55,529 nt of DNA from Adlercreutzia mucosicola DSM 19490 (GCF_000422625.1 NZ_AUGK01000006.1:1-55529), one strand, 5' to 3'. Shown: positions 15,275 through 22,800, counted from the first letter of the stretch. Notes: a model not told the origin generated them from the sequence alone. Numbers and translations are program-made.

Positions 15275-16748
15275 TATGATCGATAAAGCTCTTTAACAGG
15301 TCGTTCTTGGCCTTGATCGAAAGCGAGTCGTCTTTGATCGCCCGTATACACTCTTTGAGATTTACAATTGTATCTTCCTTCGGCTCTCTTGGCTTGCACT
15401 GTGCCAGTGCTTCATCGAGCCTTGCGATGCGCTCTTCAATGGATCGCTTTCTCTCCGCGAAATCGTCTAGCGTGTATATCCCCGCCTCGAATGCCTCCAT
15501 GGCCCTGTCTCTCGCCTTGATCGCCTTTTCCTGCTCCCTGATAATCTGGGCGCGCCTTTCCTCGTAATCATCTTCCCTGTCATCTGACAGCTGTATCTCG
15601 ATGTTGTTGCACATATCCTCTAGCGCATCGGCGAGCAGTTCCATAATCATGTCCACTTTAACGCCTTTGACGCCGGTACACGTTCCTGTGTACCGCTTGT
15701 CTGGCTTGTGCATAAAGTAGTATGCCTTCGATGGCTTGTGCGCGTTGAGAAGATGGACAGTCATGCACTTCCCGCACTTTCCGCAGCGCAGAAGCGTTGC
15801 GAGAGGGTTTCGCAGTTGCCTGTCCTTGTGTATGCGCGCATCATGAGCCTTGCGGCCTATGATCCTCTCGAATCTTTCTGGGGTTATCCCGCCTTTTTCG
15901 AAATGAAGTCCCTTGTAGATCAAAGGCTTGTTGTTCTTCTCCTTGATTTTCCGCACCTCAAATGTATCAGGGTCGAAAATGCGCCGCGTCTTATGAACGC
16001 CGTAAACGACATATCCGCAGTTCGCAGGGTTTCGCGCGATATTCTGTATCGATGATGGCGTCCAGTGCTCGCCACCCCGCAGTGTCGGTATCCCCTCCCT
16101 GTTGAATGTCGCGGCTATCGTAGCGAAGCCGTCCCCCGCCTCTAGCATATCGTAGATGCGCAGCATATTGCTGTGGTTCTCGTCTGGCTCAAGCTGCCAC
16201 AATCCCTTTACTCTGACGGCCCTCCATCCGTATGGGGCGCGGCCTGTTGCGAGCCATATTCCCTCTTTTACTGCCTTCGCCTTGCCGCGAATCAATCGAG
16301 TTGTTATGTCATCTAGCTCATCTTCAGATTTTCTAAGATCGTTGCGCAGGCGCTTCATGTCTGCCTTGCTGTCAGGATCGTAGACGCCATCTGATTCGGT
16401 TATGAGCCATGTGCCGGTGTAGCGAAACGCGTTGACGATCTTCTCTTGGTCGGATCCTCCACCACGGCCGAGGCGCGATGCTTCAACGACGTACACGGCA
16501 TTCCACAGGCCCTTGGCCACATCATTGATAAGTGCCGTCATTTCTGGTCGGCCAGCTATCGTTTCGCCGCTCACAACTTCGCGGTACCACTGGCGTATGG
16601 CGTGACCGTTCTCTTCGGCCAAATCTTCGATTATCGACTGATGCCTTTTGAGGGTATCTGTCTCGATTTCGCGATCCCGTAGCTCATCTTCCCGCGATTT
16701 TCGCAGGTATCCGCAGCAGAGCCAATCGCTCGGCATGGTAGAATACAT
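15207..16748 (-). CDS. Large serine recombinase (phage integrase)
   Basis: The 513-residue protein has a resolvase-type N-terminal domain with catalytic Ser18 in GYLRKSRED and the conserved EASRLGRG, then a recombinase domain (ATGRAPYGWR, TLRGGEHWTPSSIQNIARNP), a zinc-ribbon (LLRCGKCGKCMTVH with later Cys), and a long coiled coil near the C-terminus. It would cut attP and attB with a two-base stagger through a 5'-phosphoserine link and join them. ATG 16748 is chosen because AAAGGACGG precedes it; ATG 16736 is an alternative. Its stop lies 13 bases inside the 95-bp end repeat. Confidence 0.93.
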   Translation of the reverse strand: MYSTMPSDWLCCGYLRKSREDELRDREIETDTLKRHQSIIEDLAEENGHAIRQWYREVVSGETIAGRPEMTALINDVAKGLWNAVYVVEASRLGRGGGSDQEKIVNAFRYTGTWLITESDGVYDPDSKADMKRLRNDLRKSEDELDDITTRLIRGKAKAVKEGIWLATGRAPYGWRAVRVKGLWQLEPDENHSNMLRIYDMLEAGDGFATIAATFNREGIPTLRGGEHWTPSSIQNIARNPANCGYVVYGVHKTRRIFDPDTFEVRKIKEKNNKPLIYKGLHFEKGGITPERFERIIGRKAHDARIHKDRQLRNPLATLLRCGKCGKCMTVHLLNAHKPSKAYYFMHKPDKRYTGTCTGVKGVKVDMIMELLADALEDMCNNIEIQLSDDREDDYEERRAQIIREQEKAIKARDRAMEAFEAGIYTLDDFAERKRSIEERIARLDEALAQCKPREPKEDTIVNLKECIRAIKDDSLSIKAKNDLLKSFIDHIDYYNGETRPRHHDIRIEVFLR

Positions 16749-16769
16749 CCACCGTCCTTTCGCTTGGAT

Positions 16770-16788
16770 GGTAACTTTTGCTTTGGCC
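16770..16788 (-). repeat. Start-associated repeat, copy 1
   Basis: On the minus strand GGCCAAAGCAAAAGTTACC lies 21 bases before the integrase start. It is followed by CCAAGCGAAAGGA, as is the copy at 19092-19109. A degenerate copy overlaps the stop at 16822. Confidence 0.55.
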
Positions 16789-16821
16789 TCGCGCGGGGTT
16801 GCCGCCCTTATGCGCGGGGCC

Positions 16822-17142
16822 TTACTTTTGCTCTCGCCGTTCCAGCCACCGCCTGAAGCTGTCGCCGTCGGCCGTGTTGCGAAACTCGAGCACCCGTGTA
16901 CCGCCAGCCTTCTGAAGATCGTAGATCCTCGCACGAGTCACGCGCTTGCGCTGGCCGCCACGGACGTAGAAGTCCTTGTTGGCCCAGGCTTCGGCGAACT
17001 CGGCGCGCGGATCCTCGTAGGAGAACTCGACGCCCCCGCCGAAGCCAGCGTGCCTCAGTTCGAGCTGCCCGCGCGATACTATGAGCACCATGGGCTCGCC
17101 CCGGTTCCCGCGCACGAGCCATCGTCTGCTGAAGATTCCCAC
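16822..17142 (-). CDS. Small phage protein of unknown function
   Basis: The 106-residue frame starts with GTG 17142 behind AGGAGG (spacing seven). The product is rich in Arg and aromatic residues (FSRRWLVRGNRG, DSFRRWLERREQK) and has no membrane segment. It sits between the repressor and integrase on the same strand, so it belongs to the lysogeny operon. No family recognised; its place would suit an excision or superinfection-immunity role, which is only a guess. Confidence 0.6.
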   Translation of the reverse strand: MGIFSRRWLVRGNRGEPMVLIVSRGQLELRHAGFGGGVEFSYEDPRAEFAEAWANKDFYVRGGQRKRVTRARIYDLQKAGGTRVLEFRNTADGDSFRRWLERREQK

Positions 17143-17157
17143 AGTTGTACCTCCTAA

Positions 17158-17547
17158 CTACGCGATCCCGGGAAGGGAATTATCCTGCACGGCGGCCTCG
17201 GACGCGCGGAGGCTTTTCATCTTCTGGAACTCAACCTGATCAAGGATCGCGCCCCTTCCCTCCTCGGGAAGCGACTCGAAGTCCTCCACGAGTCGGACGG
17301 TCTCTATCTCCATGACCGGCGCGGTGTGTCGCTCTATGGCCGGGTCGTCTTTGAGTCCTGCGAGGTAGTCGAGGGATACGTTAAGCGCTTTAGCGATTCT
17401 CGCTGCGGTGGTTATCGTGGGGTCTTTTGTTTTGCCTTTCACGATGTAGGCGACCTGACTAGATGTCAATCCAGATGCTTTGCATAGGTCAATTTGCCGC
17501 CATCCGCGCGCGTTCATTATGAGGTTAAGTCGCTCGGTAAATATCAT
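17158..17547 (-). CDS. Prophage repressor, Xre/cI-type HTH protein
   Basis: The 129-residue protein has an N-terminal helix-turn-helix of the Cro/cI type (RQIDLCKASGLTSSQVAYIV, then a long helix ARIAKALNVSLDYLAG). The C-terminal half is acidic and helical, likely for dimerisation; there is no LexA-like protease motif. ATG 17547 is favoured over the adjoining GTG 17550 because AAGGAGG then has six-base spacing. It faces the early genes across four matching operators, one overlapping its own promoter region, so it should repress both directions in the lysogen. Confidence 0.85.
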   Translation of the reverse strand: MIFTERLNLIMNARGWRQIDLCKASGLTSSQVAYIVKGKTKDPTITTAARIAKALNVSLDYLAGLKDDPAIERHTAPVMEIETVRLVEDFESLPEEGRGAILDQVEFQKMKSLRASEAAVQDNSLPGIA

Positions 17548-17570
17548 CACGAACCTCCTTCTAACCTTAT

Positions 17571-17681
17571 AGTAAATTTTTCGACCAAAAAAATCAATAT
17601 TTAAGTTGACAAAGTCGAAAGATCGACTATAGTACGTGTTGTTAAGTCGAAAGATCGACTAAACAAGTAGAAAGATCGAAT
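17571..17681. promoter_or_regulatory. Phage switch: four 16-bp operators
   Basis: Two perfect copies of AGTCGA-AAGA-TCGACT lie at 17613-17628 and 17645-17660. A third copy with three changes (AGTAGA-AAGA-TCGAAT) lies at 17666-17681, just before the first early gene. A fourth degenerate copy in the opposite orientation lies at 17571-17586 beside the repressor's own TATAAG box. They are the obvious targets of the adjacent repressor. Confidence 0.8.
17606..17633 (+). promoter_or_regulatory. Early rightward promoter
   Basis: A consensus TTGACA (17606-17611) and TATAGT (17628-17633) are 16 bases apart. The spacer is the first operator, so bound repressor would block RNA polymerase directly. Confidence 0.85.
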
Positions 17682-17695
17682 CGAAGGAGCGCGCA

Positions 17696-17983
17696 ATGGA
17701 GATCAAAATCAACGAGCGCGATGCGGCCAACTGGGTGAGCGGGAGCCTTGACGGCTACACGTTCGAGGCGAAGGTCTTCGACGAGCCGAGCGTCTACGGC
17801 ATCCCCACGCCGCGATTCGAGGACGGCGGCAACGTCTCCAAACTCTTCGTCCGCGACGAGGATGGCCGCGAGGTATTCCTGTTCGACCGTGGCTGCTACA
17901 GCGGGATGGTGCTGCACTGCGCCGAGGCGGCCGCCGAGATCGTGGCCGAGCTAGAGGCGACGTTCTGCAGGGCTGGGGAGTAG
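17696..17983 (+). CDS. First early gene, small acidic protein of unknown function
   Basis: The 95-residue product starts at ATG 17696 behind GAAGGAG. It contains WVSGSLDGYTFEAKVFDEPS, GIPTPRF and SKLFVRDEDGREVFLFDRG, a pattern I have seen in small phage and mobile-element proteins of unknown role (DUF7678-like; uncertain). It is under the repressor-controlled early promoter, 15 bases after the third operator, and would be made at once on induction. Confidence 0.7.
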   Translation: MEIKINERDAANWVSGSLDGYTFEAKVFDEPSVYGIPTPRFEDGGNVSKLFVRDEDGREVFLFDRGCYSGMVLHCAEAAAEIVAELEATFCRAGE

Positions 17984-17987
17984 GGCG

Positions 17988-18182
17988 ATGAAGTCAGCGG
18001 GATGCGCATCGCTGGGCGTCGGCATAGGAACCGCCCTGGTCGGCTCCTTCTGTCTCATCGCCGGCGATGCGGTCTCCGGTGTGTCAAGGATTCTCGTCGG
18101 ATGCTCCATGGTCGGATTCGGCGCGGCGATGTTGGGAATGGTCTCTTTGAAGGGAGGTGACAAAGATGCCAAGAATTGGTGA
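17988..18182 (+). CDS. Small two-segment membrane protein
   Basis: The 64-residue product has two hydrophobic Gly-rich segments (about residues 8-26 and 33-52) and a charged tail. It starts at ATG 17988 five bases after the previous stop and overlaps the next gene by 17 bases. Early phage membrane proteins can serve in superinfection exclusion, but nothing in the sequence proves it. Confidence 0.6.
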   Translation: MKSAGCASLGVGIGTALVGSFCLIAGDAVSGVSRILVGCSMVGFGAAMLGMVSLKGGDKDAKNW

Positions 18183-18417
18183 GACGGGGGAGTTCTATCG
18201 CCCCGTCATCGACGATGCGGTTCTCGCCTACACGGCTGTTCACCGCATCAACATGGACGACTTCGCCCGCGACGTGATGGGCATGGCCCCGGGCACGTTC
18301 TCGGCCAAGCGTCGGGGGCTGCGCGAGTTCAGCCTTGGCGAGACCGCGAAGCTGGCCCGCATCACTGGCTTCTCACTCGACGAGGCCGTGTGCCTCGGCG
18401 ATGGCGGCGCGGCCTAG
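18166..18417 (+). CDS. Early HTH-like DNA-binding protein
   Basis: The 83-residue product starts at ATG 18166 behind GGGAGGTGA. The segment DDFARDVMGMAPGTFSAKRRGLREFSLGE followed by TAKLARITGFSLDEAV reads as a small Xre-like helix-turn-helix. In the early operon opposite the repressor it may act as Cro or an antirepressor-type regulator. The exact role is inferred from place. Confidence 0.65.
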   Translation: MPRIGETGEFYRPVIDDAVLAYTAVHRINMDDFARDVMGMAPGTFSAKRRGLREFSLGETAKLARITGFSLDEAVCLGDGGAA

Positions 18418-18430
18418 TCGCAAAGCAAAT

Positions 18431-18448
18431 GGCCAAGCAAAAGTTACC
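18431..18448 (+). repeat. Start-associated repeat, copy 2
   Basis: GGCCAAGCAAAAGTTACC, identical to 19092-19109 and near-identical to the minus-strand copy at 16770-16788. It lies 65 bases before a small gene. Confidence 0.5.
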
Positions 18449-18465
18449 GACCCATAAACAATGCA

Positions 18466-18481
18466 CTTTGAGAACCGAATA
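18466..18481 (+). promoter_or_regulatory. Recurrent leader motif, copy 1
   Basis: CTTTGAGAACCGAATA resembles CTTGACAACTGAATGG (19660-19675) and CTTGAAAACCGAATAG (32667-32682). All lie in leaders of phage genes. Confidence 0.4.
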
Positions 18482-18512
18482 CGGAGAGCAGGCGCGGGAA
18501 AGGGGGTGAGCT

Positions 18513-18626
18513 TTGAAGATCGCCGACCGCGAAAAGAGGCAGATGAAGATTTTCCTCGCGTTTCTTATCCCGTCCTACATCATCGGCCTCGTCCTGGGCT
18601 GCGCCATCAGGGCAGTATGGCCGTGA
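18513..18626 (+). CDS. Single-pass membrane micropeptide
   Basis: TTG 18513 follows AAAGGGGGTGAG. The 37-residue product has a charged start (MKIADREKRQ) and one membrane segment (IFLAFLIPSYIIGLVLGCAI). Its last 20 bases overlap the end of a convergent gene. Function unknown. Confidence 0.5.
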   Translation: MKIADREKRQMKIFLAFLIPSYIIGLVLGCAIRAVWP

Positions 18627-19026
18627 CCCATGCGATGATCTGCGAGCTGAAAGCGCCGCCGAAGAGGCCGAGGATGCCGCCAGTTACTGCACCGAACGCA
18701 GCGACCTTGTAGTCGTGGCGGTGCTCCGATTTCCAAGACCTCTCGGCCTCTGCTTTGTCGTCGAAGTAGCTGCGCCCCCTGGCCGTCAGGCCGCCGTAGG
18801 CGCAGCATCCAGGCTCGATCTGGCAGTCTATCATACCGATCTCGGCGAGGTGTCTGATCGACCTGTTGTGAGACTCTCCCGCCCGCGCGTCGCCAGTTCC
18901 AGTGAAGTAGTCTCCGTGGTGCTCCTCGATGAGGTCTGCCACGGCGTCCTCGCCACCCGACTCCTCGACGTCCACCAGGCACCTCAGGTAATTCTCTGCC
19001 TCTTTTGGCAGCTTGTCGAAATCCAT
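18607..19026 (-). CDS. Minus-strand phage protein with C-terminal membrane anchor
   Basis: The 139-residue product starts at ATG 19026 behind GGGAGG. Residues 1-60 are acidic and helical (DFDKLPKEAENYLRCL); a Cys/Gly-rich middle (GCCAYGGLTARGRSYFD) looks like a small winged-helix or metal site. The last 30 residues form a membrane segment (AAFGAVTGGILGLFGGAFSS). It runs against the early operon, so it may be expressed in the lysogen; a lysogenic-conversion role is possible but unproven. Confidence 0.6.
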   Translation of the reverse strand: MDFDKLPKEAENYLRCLVDVEESGGEDAVADLIEEHHGDYFTGTGDARAGESHNRSIRHLAEIGMIDCQIEPGCCAYGGLTARGRSYFDDKAEAERSWKSEHRHDYKVAAFGAVTGGILGLFGGAFSSQIIAWVTAILP

Positions 19027-19091
19027 CCTAACCTCCCGTCTCTGCAACTCAATTAGATTATACGCGCCGCTCTCCGCATTCGGCTCTCGAA

Positions 19092-19109
19092 GGCCAAGCA
19101 AAAGTTACC
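19092..19109 (+). repeat. Start-associated repeat, copy 3
   Basis: GGCCAAGCAAAAGTTACC followed by CCAAGCGAAAGGA and the start of the next gene, 28 bases downstream. Confidence 0.55.
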
Positions 19110-19136
19110 TGCAACCAAGCGAAAGGAAGAAGAGAA

Positions 19137-19517
19137 ATGTCCGAAGAGAAGAACCTGCCAGAACTGAGCGTTATCGTCGAGTCGAACGGGGACTGGCTCA
19201 ATGCAAGCAAGGGTACGCTGTGTCTCGTGGTGGCCGTGGGCGACGACGGCACGGAAAGCTACGCCTACGGGGCCGTCAACGTGCGGGACGCCTACGCGGC
19301 GATCCACTCTGCGGCACTCCAGATCGGGGCGATTGCCGACAAGGCCGGAATCGGCGCGGATGCGGTCAAAGCCGTGTGCTGCGACTGCATCGCCAAGCAG
19401 ATGGTCGAGTCGAGAGCCGAGCGAGCCATCGGACGCATCGACAAAATCCTCGACGGCATCGAGTGGGAATGCGGCGACTGCCCCGACTTCGAAGCCAAGG
19501 AGCCGTCAGAGTCCTGA
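19137..19517 (+). CDS. Phage protein of unknown function
   Basis: The 126-residue acidic product starts at ATG 19137 behind AAAGGAAG. It has a beta-rich N-terminal half (LSVIVESNGDWLNASKGTL) and a helical C-terminal half with paired Cys residues (VCCDCI, WECGDCPDFE) that could bind a metal. No family recognised. A structured intergenic region follows it. Confidence 0.65.
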   Translation: MSEEKNLPELSVIVESNGDWLNASKGTLCLVVAVGDDGTESYAYGAVNVRDAYAAIHSAALQIGAIADKAGIGADAVKAVCCDCIAKQMVESRAERAIGRIDKILDGIEWECGDCPDFEAKEPSES

Positions 19518-19529
19518 TCGGCTTCCCGT

Positions 19530-19655
19530 CCGGCCCCTGCGGGGGCCGGCATCCACGGGGCGGCACCGAGCGCGCAACGACAGGCACTCGGACGCGCGTC
19601 TTGCAGGAATAGCAGCGGATCAGCTGTGCCGCCCCGTGGATGCCGAATGGCATCC
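19530..19655 (+). ncRNA. Structured leader with mutually exclusive hairpins
   Basis: Three stems are visible. CCGGCCCC/GGGGGCCGG lies at 19530-19549. A perfect 19-bp stem joins 19548-19566 with 19626-19644 around 59 bases. A third, GGATGCC-GAAT-GGCATCC, lies at 19638-19655. The last two share GGATGCC, so they cannot form together. This is the design of an attenuator or riboswitch-like leader; I do not recognise a known class. Confidence 0.5.
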
Positions 19656-19659
19656 GAAC

Positions 19660-19675
19660 CTTGACAACTGAATGG
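19660..19675 (+). promoter_or_regulatory. Recurrent leader motif, copy 2
   Basis: CTTGACAACTGAATGG lies directly after the third hairpin of the structured leader. Confidence 0.4.
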
Positions 19676-19745
19676 CCGACTCGGGAACGCTGGCCGGAAA
19701 AGCGACCCCGAAAAATGCAACTGTGAGCGAAAAGGAGGTGAAAGT

Positions 19746-19940
19746 ATTTCATCGCCTGATCAGATCGCGTTCCCTGCTGGGACGTTTGACTATTCGAACA
19801 GCCTGGGAACTGCGACAGTGCACGTTCCGAAACCCGTTACCGCAGCAGACATCACACCTGCGGTTCGGCGATTCGTTGAGAGGAGTAGCGATTTTGAAGA
19901 ACAAAGCGAAGCGACCGACGCGGCGAAAGCCGCCGCGTGA
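19746..19940 (+). CDS. Putative 64-residue protein with an ATT start
   Basis: A perfect AAGGAGG lies seven bases before ATT 19746. The frame then reads SSPDQIAFPAGTFDYSNS and on to a charged helical end before TGA 19938-19940. No ATG, GTG or TTG fits the ribosome site. ATT starts are rare but known. The next gene begins inside it in another frame. If ATT is not used, the strong ribosome site would serve no recognised gene. Confidence 0.4.
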   Translation: MSSPDQIAFPAGTFDYSNSLGTATVHVPKPVTAADITPAVRRFVERSSDFEEQSEATDAAKAAA

Positions 19941-20232
19941 CGGCGCAAAGAAAAGCGCGCCCCATCAGCTGTCCAAGGCGGGGGCGCGCGGTCTCAAGGA
20001 GTCTGTTTGGAAGAACAGCCCCAAGACGTCCCCATACTACCACATCCCCAAAGAGCCGCGCATCCGCGTGTCCGACGTGGTGATCATCGTTGGAGGCGTC
20101 GCCCTCATCATCCTGTTTATGTGGGCGCTCACATCCGTGCACCGCCTCGGGTACGATGCGGGCCACGGGGAGGGCTGGTCGGAGGGCTACTCGGCTGGCG
20201 CGTCGATGCCGCGCTCGGCCCCGCAGCTGTGA
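19894..20232 (+). CDS. Basic single-pass membrane protein
   Basis: TTG 19894 follows GAGAGGAG at eight-base spacing; a longer frame from 19672 lacks support. The 112-residue product has a very basic cytoplasmic N-terminus (KNKAKRPTRRKPPRDGAKKS), one membrane segment (VVIIVGGVALIILFMWAL) and a short Gly-rich outside tail. Unknown function. Confidence 0.55.
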   Translation: MKNKAKRPTRRKPPRDGAKKSAPHQLSKAGARGLKESVWKNSPKTSPYYHIPKEPRIRVSDVVIIVGGVALIILFMWALTSVHRLGYDAGHGEGWSEGYSAGASMPRSAPQL

Positions 20233-20258
20233 GCCGTGACGCTGGTCGCGGTGCCGGT

Positions 20259-20765
20259 ATGCGCCGAAAGACGCCCGAACAGCTGCTCGACTACGGCTTG
20301 GATTGGATAGCCGGCCACCGCGACACATATAACCGCGTCATGCACCTGTGCCTCTCCGAGGTCGAATCTGGCGAGGAGTGGGTTGGGCGCGACTACATCT
20401 ACCGGCTCGCCAAGAAGAGCCGGCTGCGCATAACGAACGACAAGGAGTTCCGATTCTCTCATGAGCTGTGGAGCGTGATCGCGCGCTACATGGCCATGAT
20501 GCGCCCCGTGCTGGCGCGCGCAATCTCGTGCAACCGATCCCCGATAGACGATTTCGACTTCGAGGCCAAGTGGCACGAGCGAGTTGGTGACGGCACGGTG
20601 TTCCTCGCGCGCAGCTACGCGGAGGCGAAGCGCATGTGCGAGGAGGGCGATCCCCTCGCGCAGGTTTTCCCGAGAAAGACCCGAAAGGATCGAGTATGCA
20701 AAAAAATGACGAAGGGCGAGCTGTGCCGGGCGGCGCAGCAGAGCCTGTTCCAGATGGGGGCGTGA
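20259..20765 (+). CDS. Phage protein of unknown function
   Basis: The 168-residue product starts at ATG 20259. It is helical and basic; EEWVGRDYIYRLAKKSRLRITN could hold a helix-turn-helix. The end (KKMTKGELCRAAQQSLFQMG) is amphipathic. It heads the recombination block and overlaps the next gene by 70 bases, so the two are likely coupled. No family recognised. Confidence 0.65.
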   Translation: MRRKTPEQLLDYGLDWIAGHRDTYNRVMHLCLSEVESGEEWVGRDYIYRLAKKSRLRITNDKEFRFSHELWSVIARYMAMMRPVLARAISCNRSPIDDFDFEAKWHERVGDGTVFLARSYAEAKRMCEEGDPLAQVFPRKTRKDRVCKKMTKGELCRAAQQSLFQMGA

Positions 20766-21622
20766 GCGCCCTTTCCATCATCGAGATGGGCGCAACCTCC
20801 GGCGGCCTGTCCGCCGACTTCGAGGCCATGAAGGCCGCCGCCCGCGCCTACGTCAGAGATGTCGTGGGCATGTCCATTGTGACCGACGAAGACCGCAAGG
20901 CGGCCCGCAATATCCGCGCCGACCTCAACTCCAAGGTGGAGGCCATCGAGAAGGCGCGCAAGGACGCCTTCCGCGCCTACGACGCTCCCAAGGAGGCCTT
21001 CAAGGCCAAGTGCGAGGAGGTGAAGGCGGTTATCAAGGAGCAGATCGCCATCATCGACGGCCGGCTGAAGGAACTCGATGACGAGTTCGCCGCCGCCCGC
21101 AAGGCGGCGCTCCTCGCTGAGTACGAGGCCCAGGCCCCCGATCTCATGGCTGTCATACCGATTGAGCGGTTCATCGAGCGCGAATCCGCGCTCATGGGCC
21201 GCAGCTGGGCCGAGACGAAGGCCGTCTCAAGGCTCGGCGAAATGATCGCCACGGCGGTGCGCGACCGCGAGGCCATCCGCGCCGCCGCCCCGAAGTTCGC
21301 AACGGCCGCCGACAAGCACTACTGCGAGCACCTCGACCTGTCGGCCGCCCTTGCCAAGGCGAAGCGGCTCTCCGACGAGGCCGAGGCCCGCGAGCGCCAC
21401 GCCGAGCAGATGCAGCGGGAGGCCGAGGATCGCGTGGCCCGCGCCATGGCCCAGGCCAAGGCGGCCGAGACCGCCCGCGTCCCGCGCCGCGCTAAGGCGT
21501 CCGCTCCCGAGGTGCGCGAATGGGACTTTCGCTTCCGAGCCACGAAGGCCCAGGCGACGATGATCGCTGAATATGCCAAGTCCATCGGCGTGGTGAGCGA
21601 CGGCATAAAGGGGGTGGCGTAG
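20696..21622 (+). CDS. DUF1351-type recombination-associated protein
   Basis: ATG 20696 follows GAAAGGAT. The 308-residue product is almost all helical coiled coil, with the pattern typical of DUF1351: DEDRKAARNIRADLNSKVEA, then KARKDAFRAYDAPKEAF and a C-terminal EWDFRFRATKAQATMIAEYA. Such proteins sit beside single-strand annealing proteins in phage recombination operons and are thought to be accessory factors. It ends two bases before the annealing protein gene. Confidence 0.75.
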   Translation: MQKNDEGRAVPGGAAEPVPDGGVSALSIIEMGATSGGLSADFEAMKAAARAYVRDVVGMSIVTDEDRKAARNIRADLNSKVEAIEKARKDAFRAYDAPKEAFKAKCEEVKAVIKEQIAIIDGRLKELDDEFAAARKAALLAEYEAQAPDLMAVIPIERFIERESALMGRSWAETKAVSRLGEMIATAVRDREAIRAAAPKFATAADKHYCEHLDLSAALAKAKRLSDEAEARERHAEQMQREAEDRVARAMAQAKAAETARVPRRAKASAPEVREWDFRFRATKAQATMIAEYAKSIGVVSDGIKGVA

Positions 21623-21623
21623 C

Positions 21624-22406
21624 ATGGGCGCGGGAGATCTCTCCATTTGGCAGGAGCAGCAACTGGCGAGGCTGCGCGAGCCGTTTCCTGACGATGTGGT
21701 GCAGCTCAAGCCCGTCTACGTCGGCGAGTACGACGTGAACGACGAGGGCAAGAGGTTCGTGCCGCCGAGCGCGGTACAGCTGTGCCCGCGTTGCGGCAAG
21801 ATGCACGCCCTTCCCGCGAAGCACTTCCGGTACATCGGCCACGCCCTTGTGACCGAGCGACTCAACGAGGTCGACCCATCGTGGTCGATGCACCCCATGG
21901 CCGTCCGCGACTCAGGCGAGCCTATCACCACGGGCGGCCTGTGGATACGCCTGCGCGTGTGTGGCGTCGAGAAGATCGGCTTCGGCGACGCCGGCGGCAA
22001 AACCGGCCCCGACGCTATCAAGGAGATGATAGGCGACGCCATCCGCAACGCCGCCATGCGTTTCGGGTGCGGGCTTGCCATGTGGATGGACGATGACGAT
22101 GAGGTGACGCCGCACCCGGGCGGGGATGGGCGGCCGCCCTTCAGCGCCCGCCTCGGCGCTCGGGCCACCAAGGCTCAGCGAAGGCTTGCCAAGGCCATAG
22201 GCGTTATCCATGAGTCCTGTGTCTACGACGGCAACGACGTGGCCGACGGCATCCTTGTCGAGTTCGGCAAGCCCTATTACAAGATGAACGAGCGCGAGGT
22301 AGACGACGCCATCGCCTTTTTGGGCGAGTCGTTCCCGATTGACGCGCCGACCTGCGACGATCAGACGCCGCTTCGCGCAGGCGAGGTGGACGTCATCCGT
22401 CTGTGA
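21624..22406 (+). CDS. Rad52/Sak-like single-strand annealing protein
   Basis: The 260-residue product contains a Cys pair (LCPRCGKMHALP), then RYIGHALVTERLNEVDPSW, and IKEMIGDAIRNAAMRFGCGL followed by AMW. The last pattern is the Rad52-type helix in phage annealing proteins. Such proteins coat single-stranded DNA and pair homologous strands during replication and recombination. No matching exonuclease gene is evident. The C-terminal 90 residues are less conserved. It overlaps the next gene at GTGA. Confidence 0.7.
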   Translation: MGAGDLSIWQEQQLARLREPFPDDVVQLKPVYVGEYDVNDEGKRFVPPSAVQLCPRCGKMHALPAKHFRYIGHALVTERLNEVDPSWSMHPMAVRDSGEPITTGGLWIRLRVCGVEKIGFGDAGGKTGPDAIKEMIGDAIRNAAMRFGCGLAMWMDDDDEVTPHPGGDGRPPFSARLGARATKAQRRLAKAIGVIHESCVYDGNDVADGILVEFGKPYYKMNEREVDDAIAFLGESFPIDAPTCDDQTPLRAGEVDVIRL

Positions 22407-22783
22407 CGGGGCCGCTGCTCACCAGCCGCATATCGGCGCACAACATGAGGGGTGCAGACCACCTGCCAGGTTGGTGCGCCGTATGCGGACGGCCATACCC
22501 CGAGCGGCACCATGTGGTTGCCCGCTCACTCGGCGGTGCGCTCGGCCCCATGGTGCACCTGTGCGGCAGAGGAAACGCACTCTACGACGCCGATATGCGC
22601 ATTTTGCACCACGGTGCCGCAGAGATGCACTGCCTGCATCTGTGGTGGGTAGACGGCGAGGATGCTGACATCGCGCCGGCCGTTCGCGGCTGGCAGAGCG
22701 CGTTCTGGGCCTATTTGCTCACCGATGAACCAACCGATCCATGGGACGCCCTGCGCCTTTCCGGCTGGCGTCCCTTCCCATGA
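22403..22783 (+). CDS. HNH-like zinc protein
   Basis: GTG 22403 overlaps the previous stop. The 126-residue product has a CAVCG pair followed by RHHVVARSLGG and a later HLCG and LHHGAAEMHC, the layout of a small HNH nuclease with a zinc-binding core. The catalytic His would be in the RHHV motif. It may act in recombination or in HNH-type nicking; a purely structural zinc role is also possible. Confidence 0.6.
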   Translation: MTGPLLTSRISAHNMRGADHLPGWCAVCGRPYPERHHVVARSLGGALGPMVHLCGRGNALYDADMRILHHGAAEMHCLHLWWVDGEDADIAPAVRGWQSAFWAYLLTDEPTDPWDALRLSGWRPFP

Positions 22784-22800
22784 TAAAAGGAGGTGACGAA

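Noticed and set aside
19548-19644. tRNA gene in the structured leader
   Set aside because: The outer stem is 19 bp with no T-loop GTTCRANNC or anticodon arm pattern.
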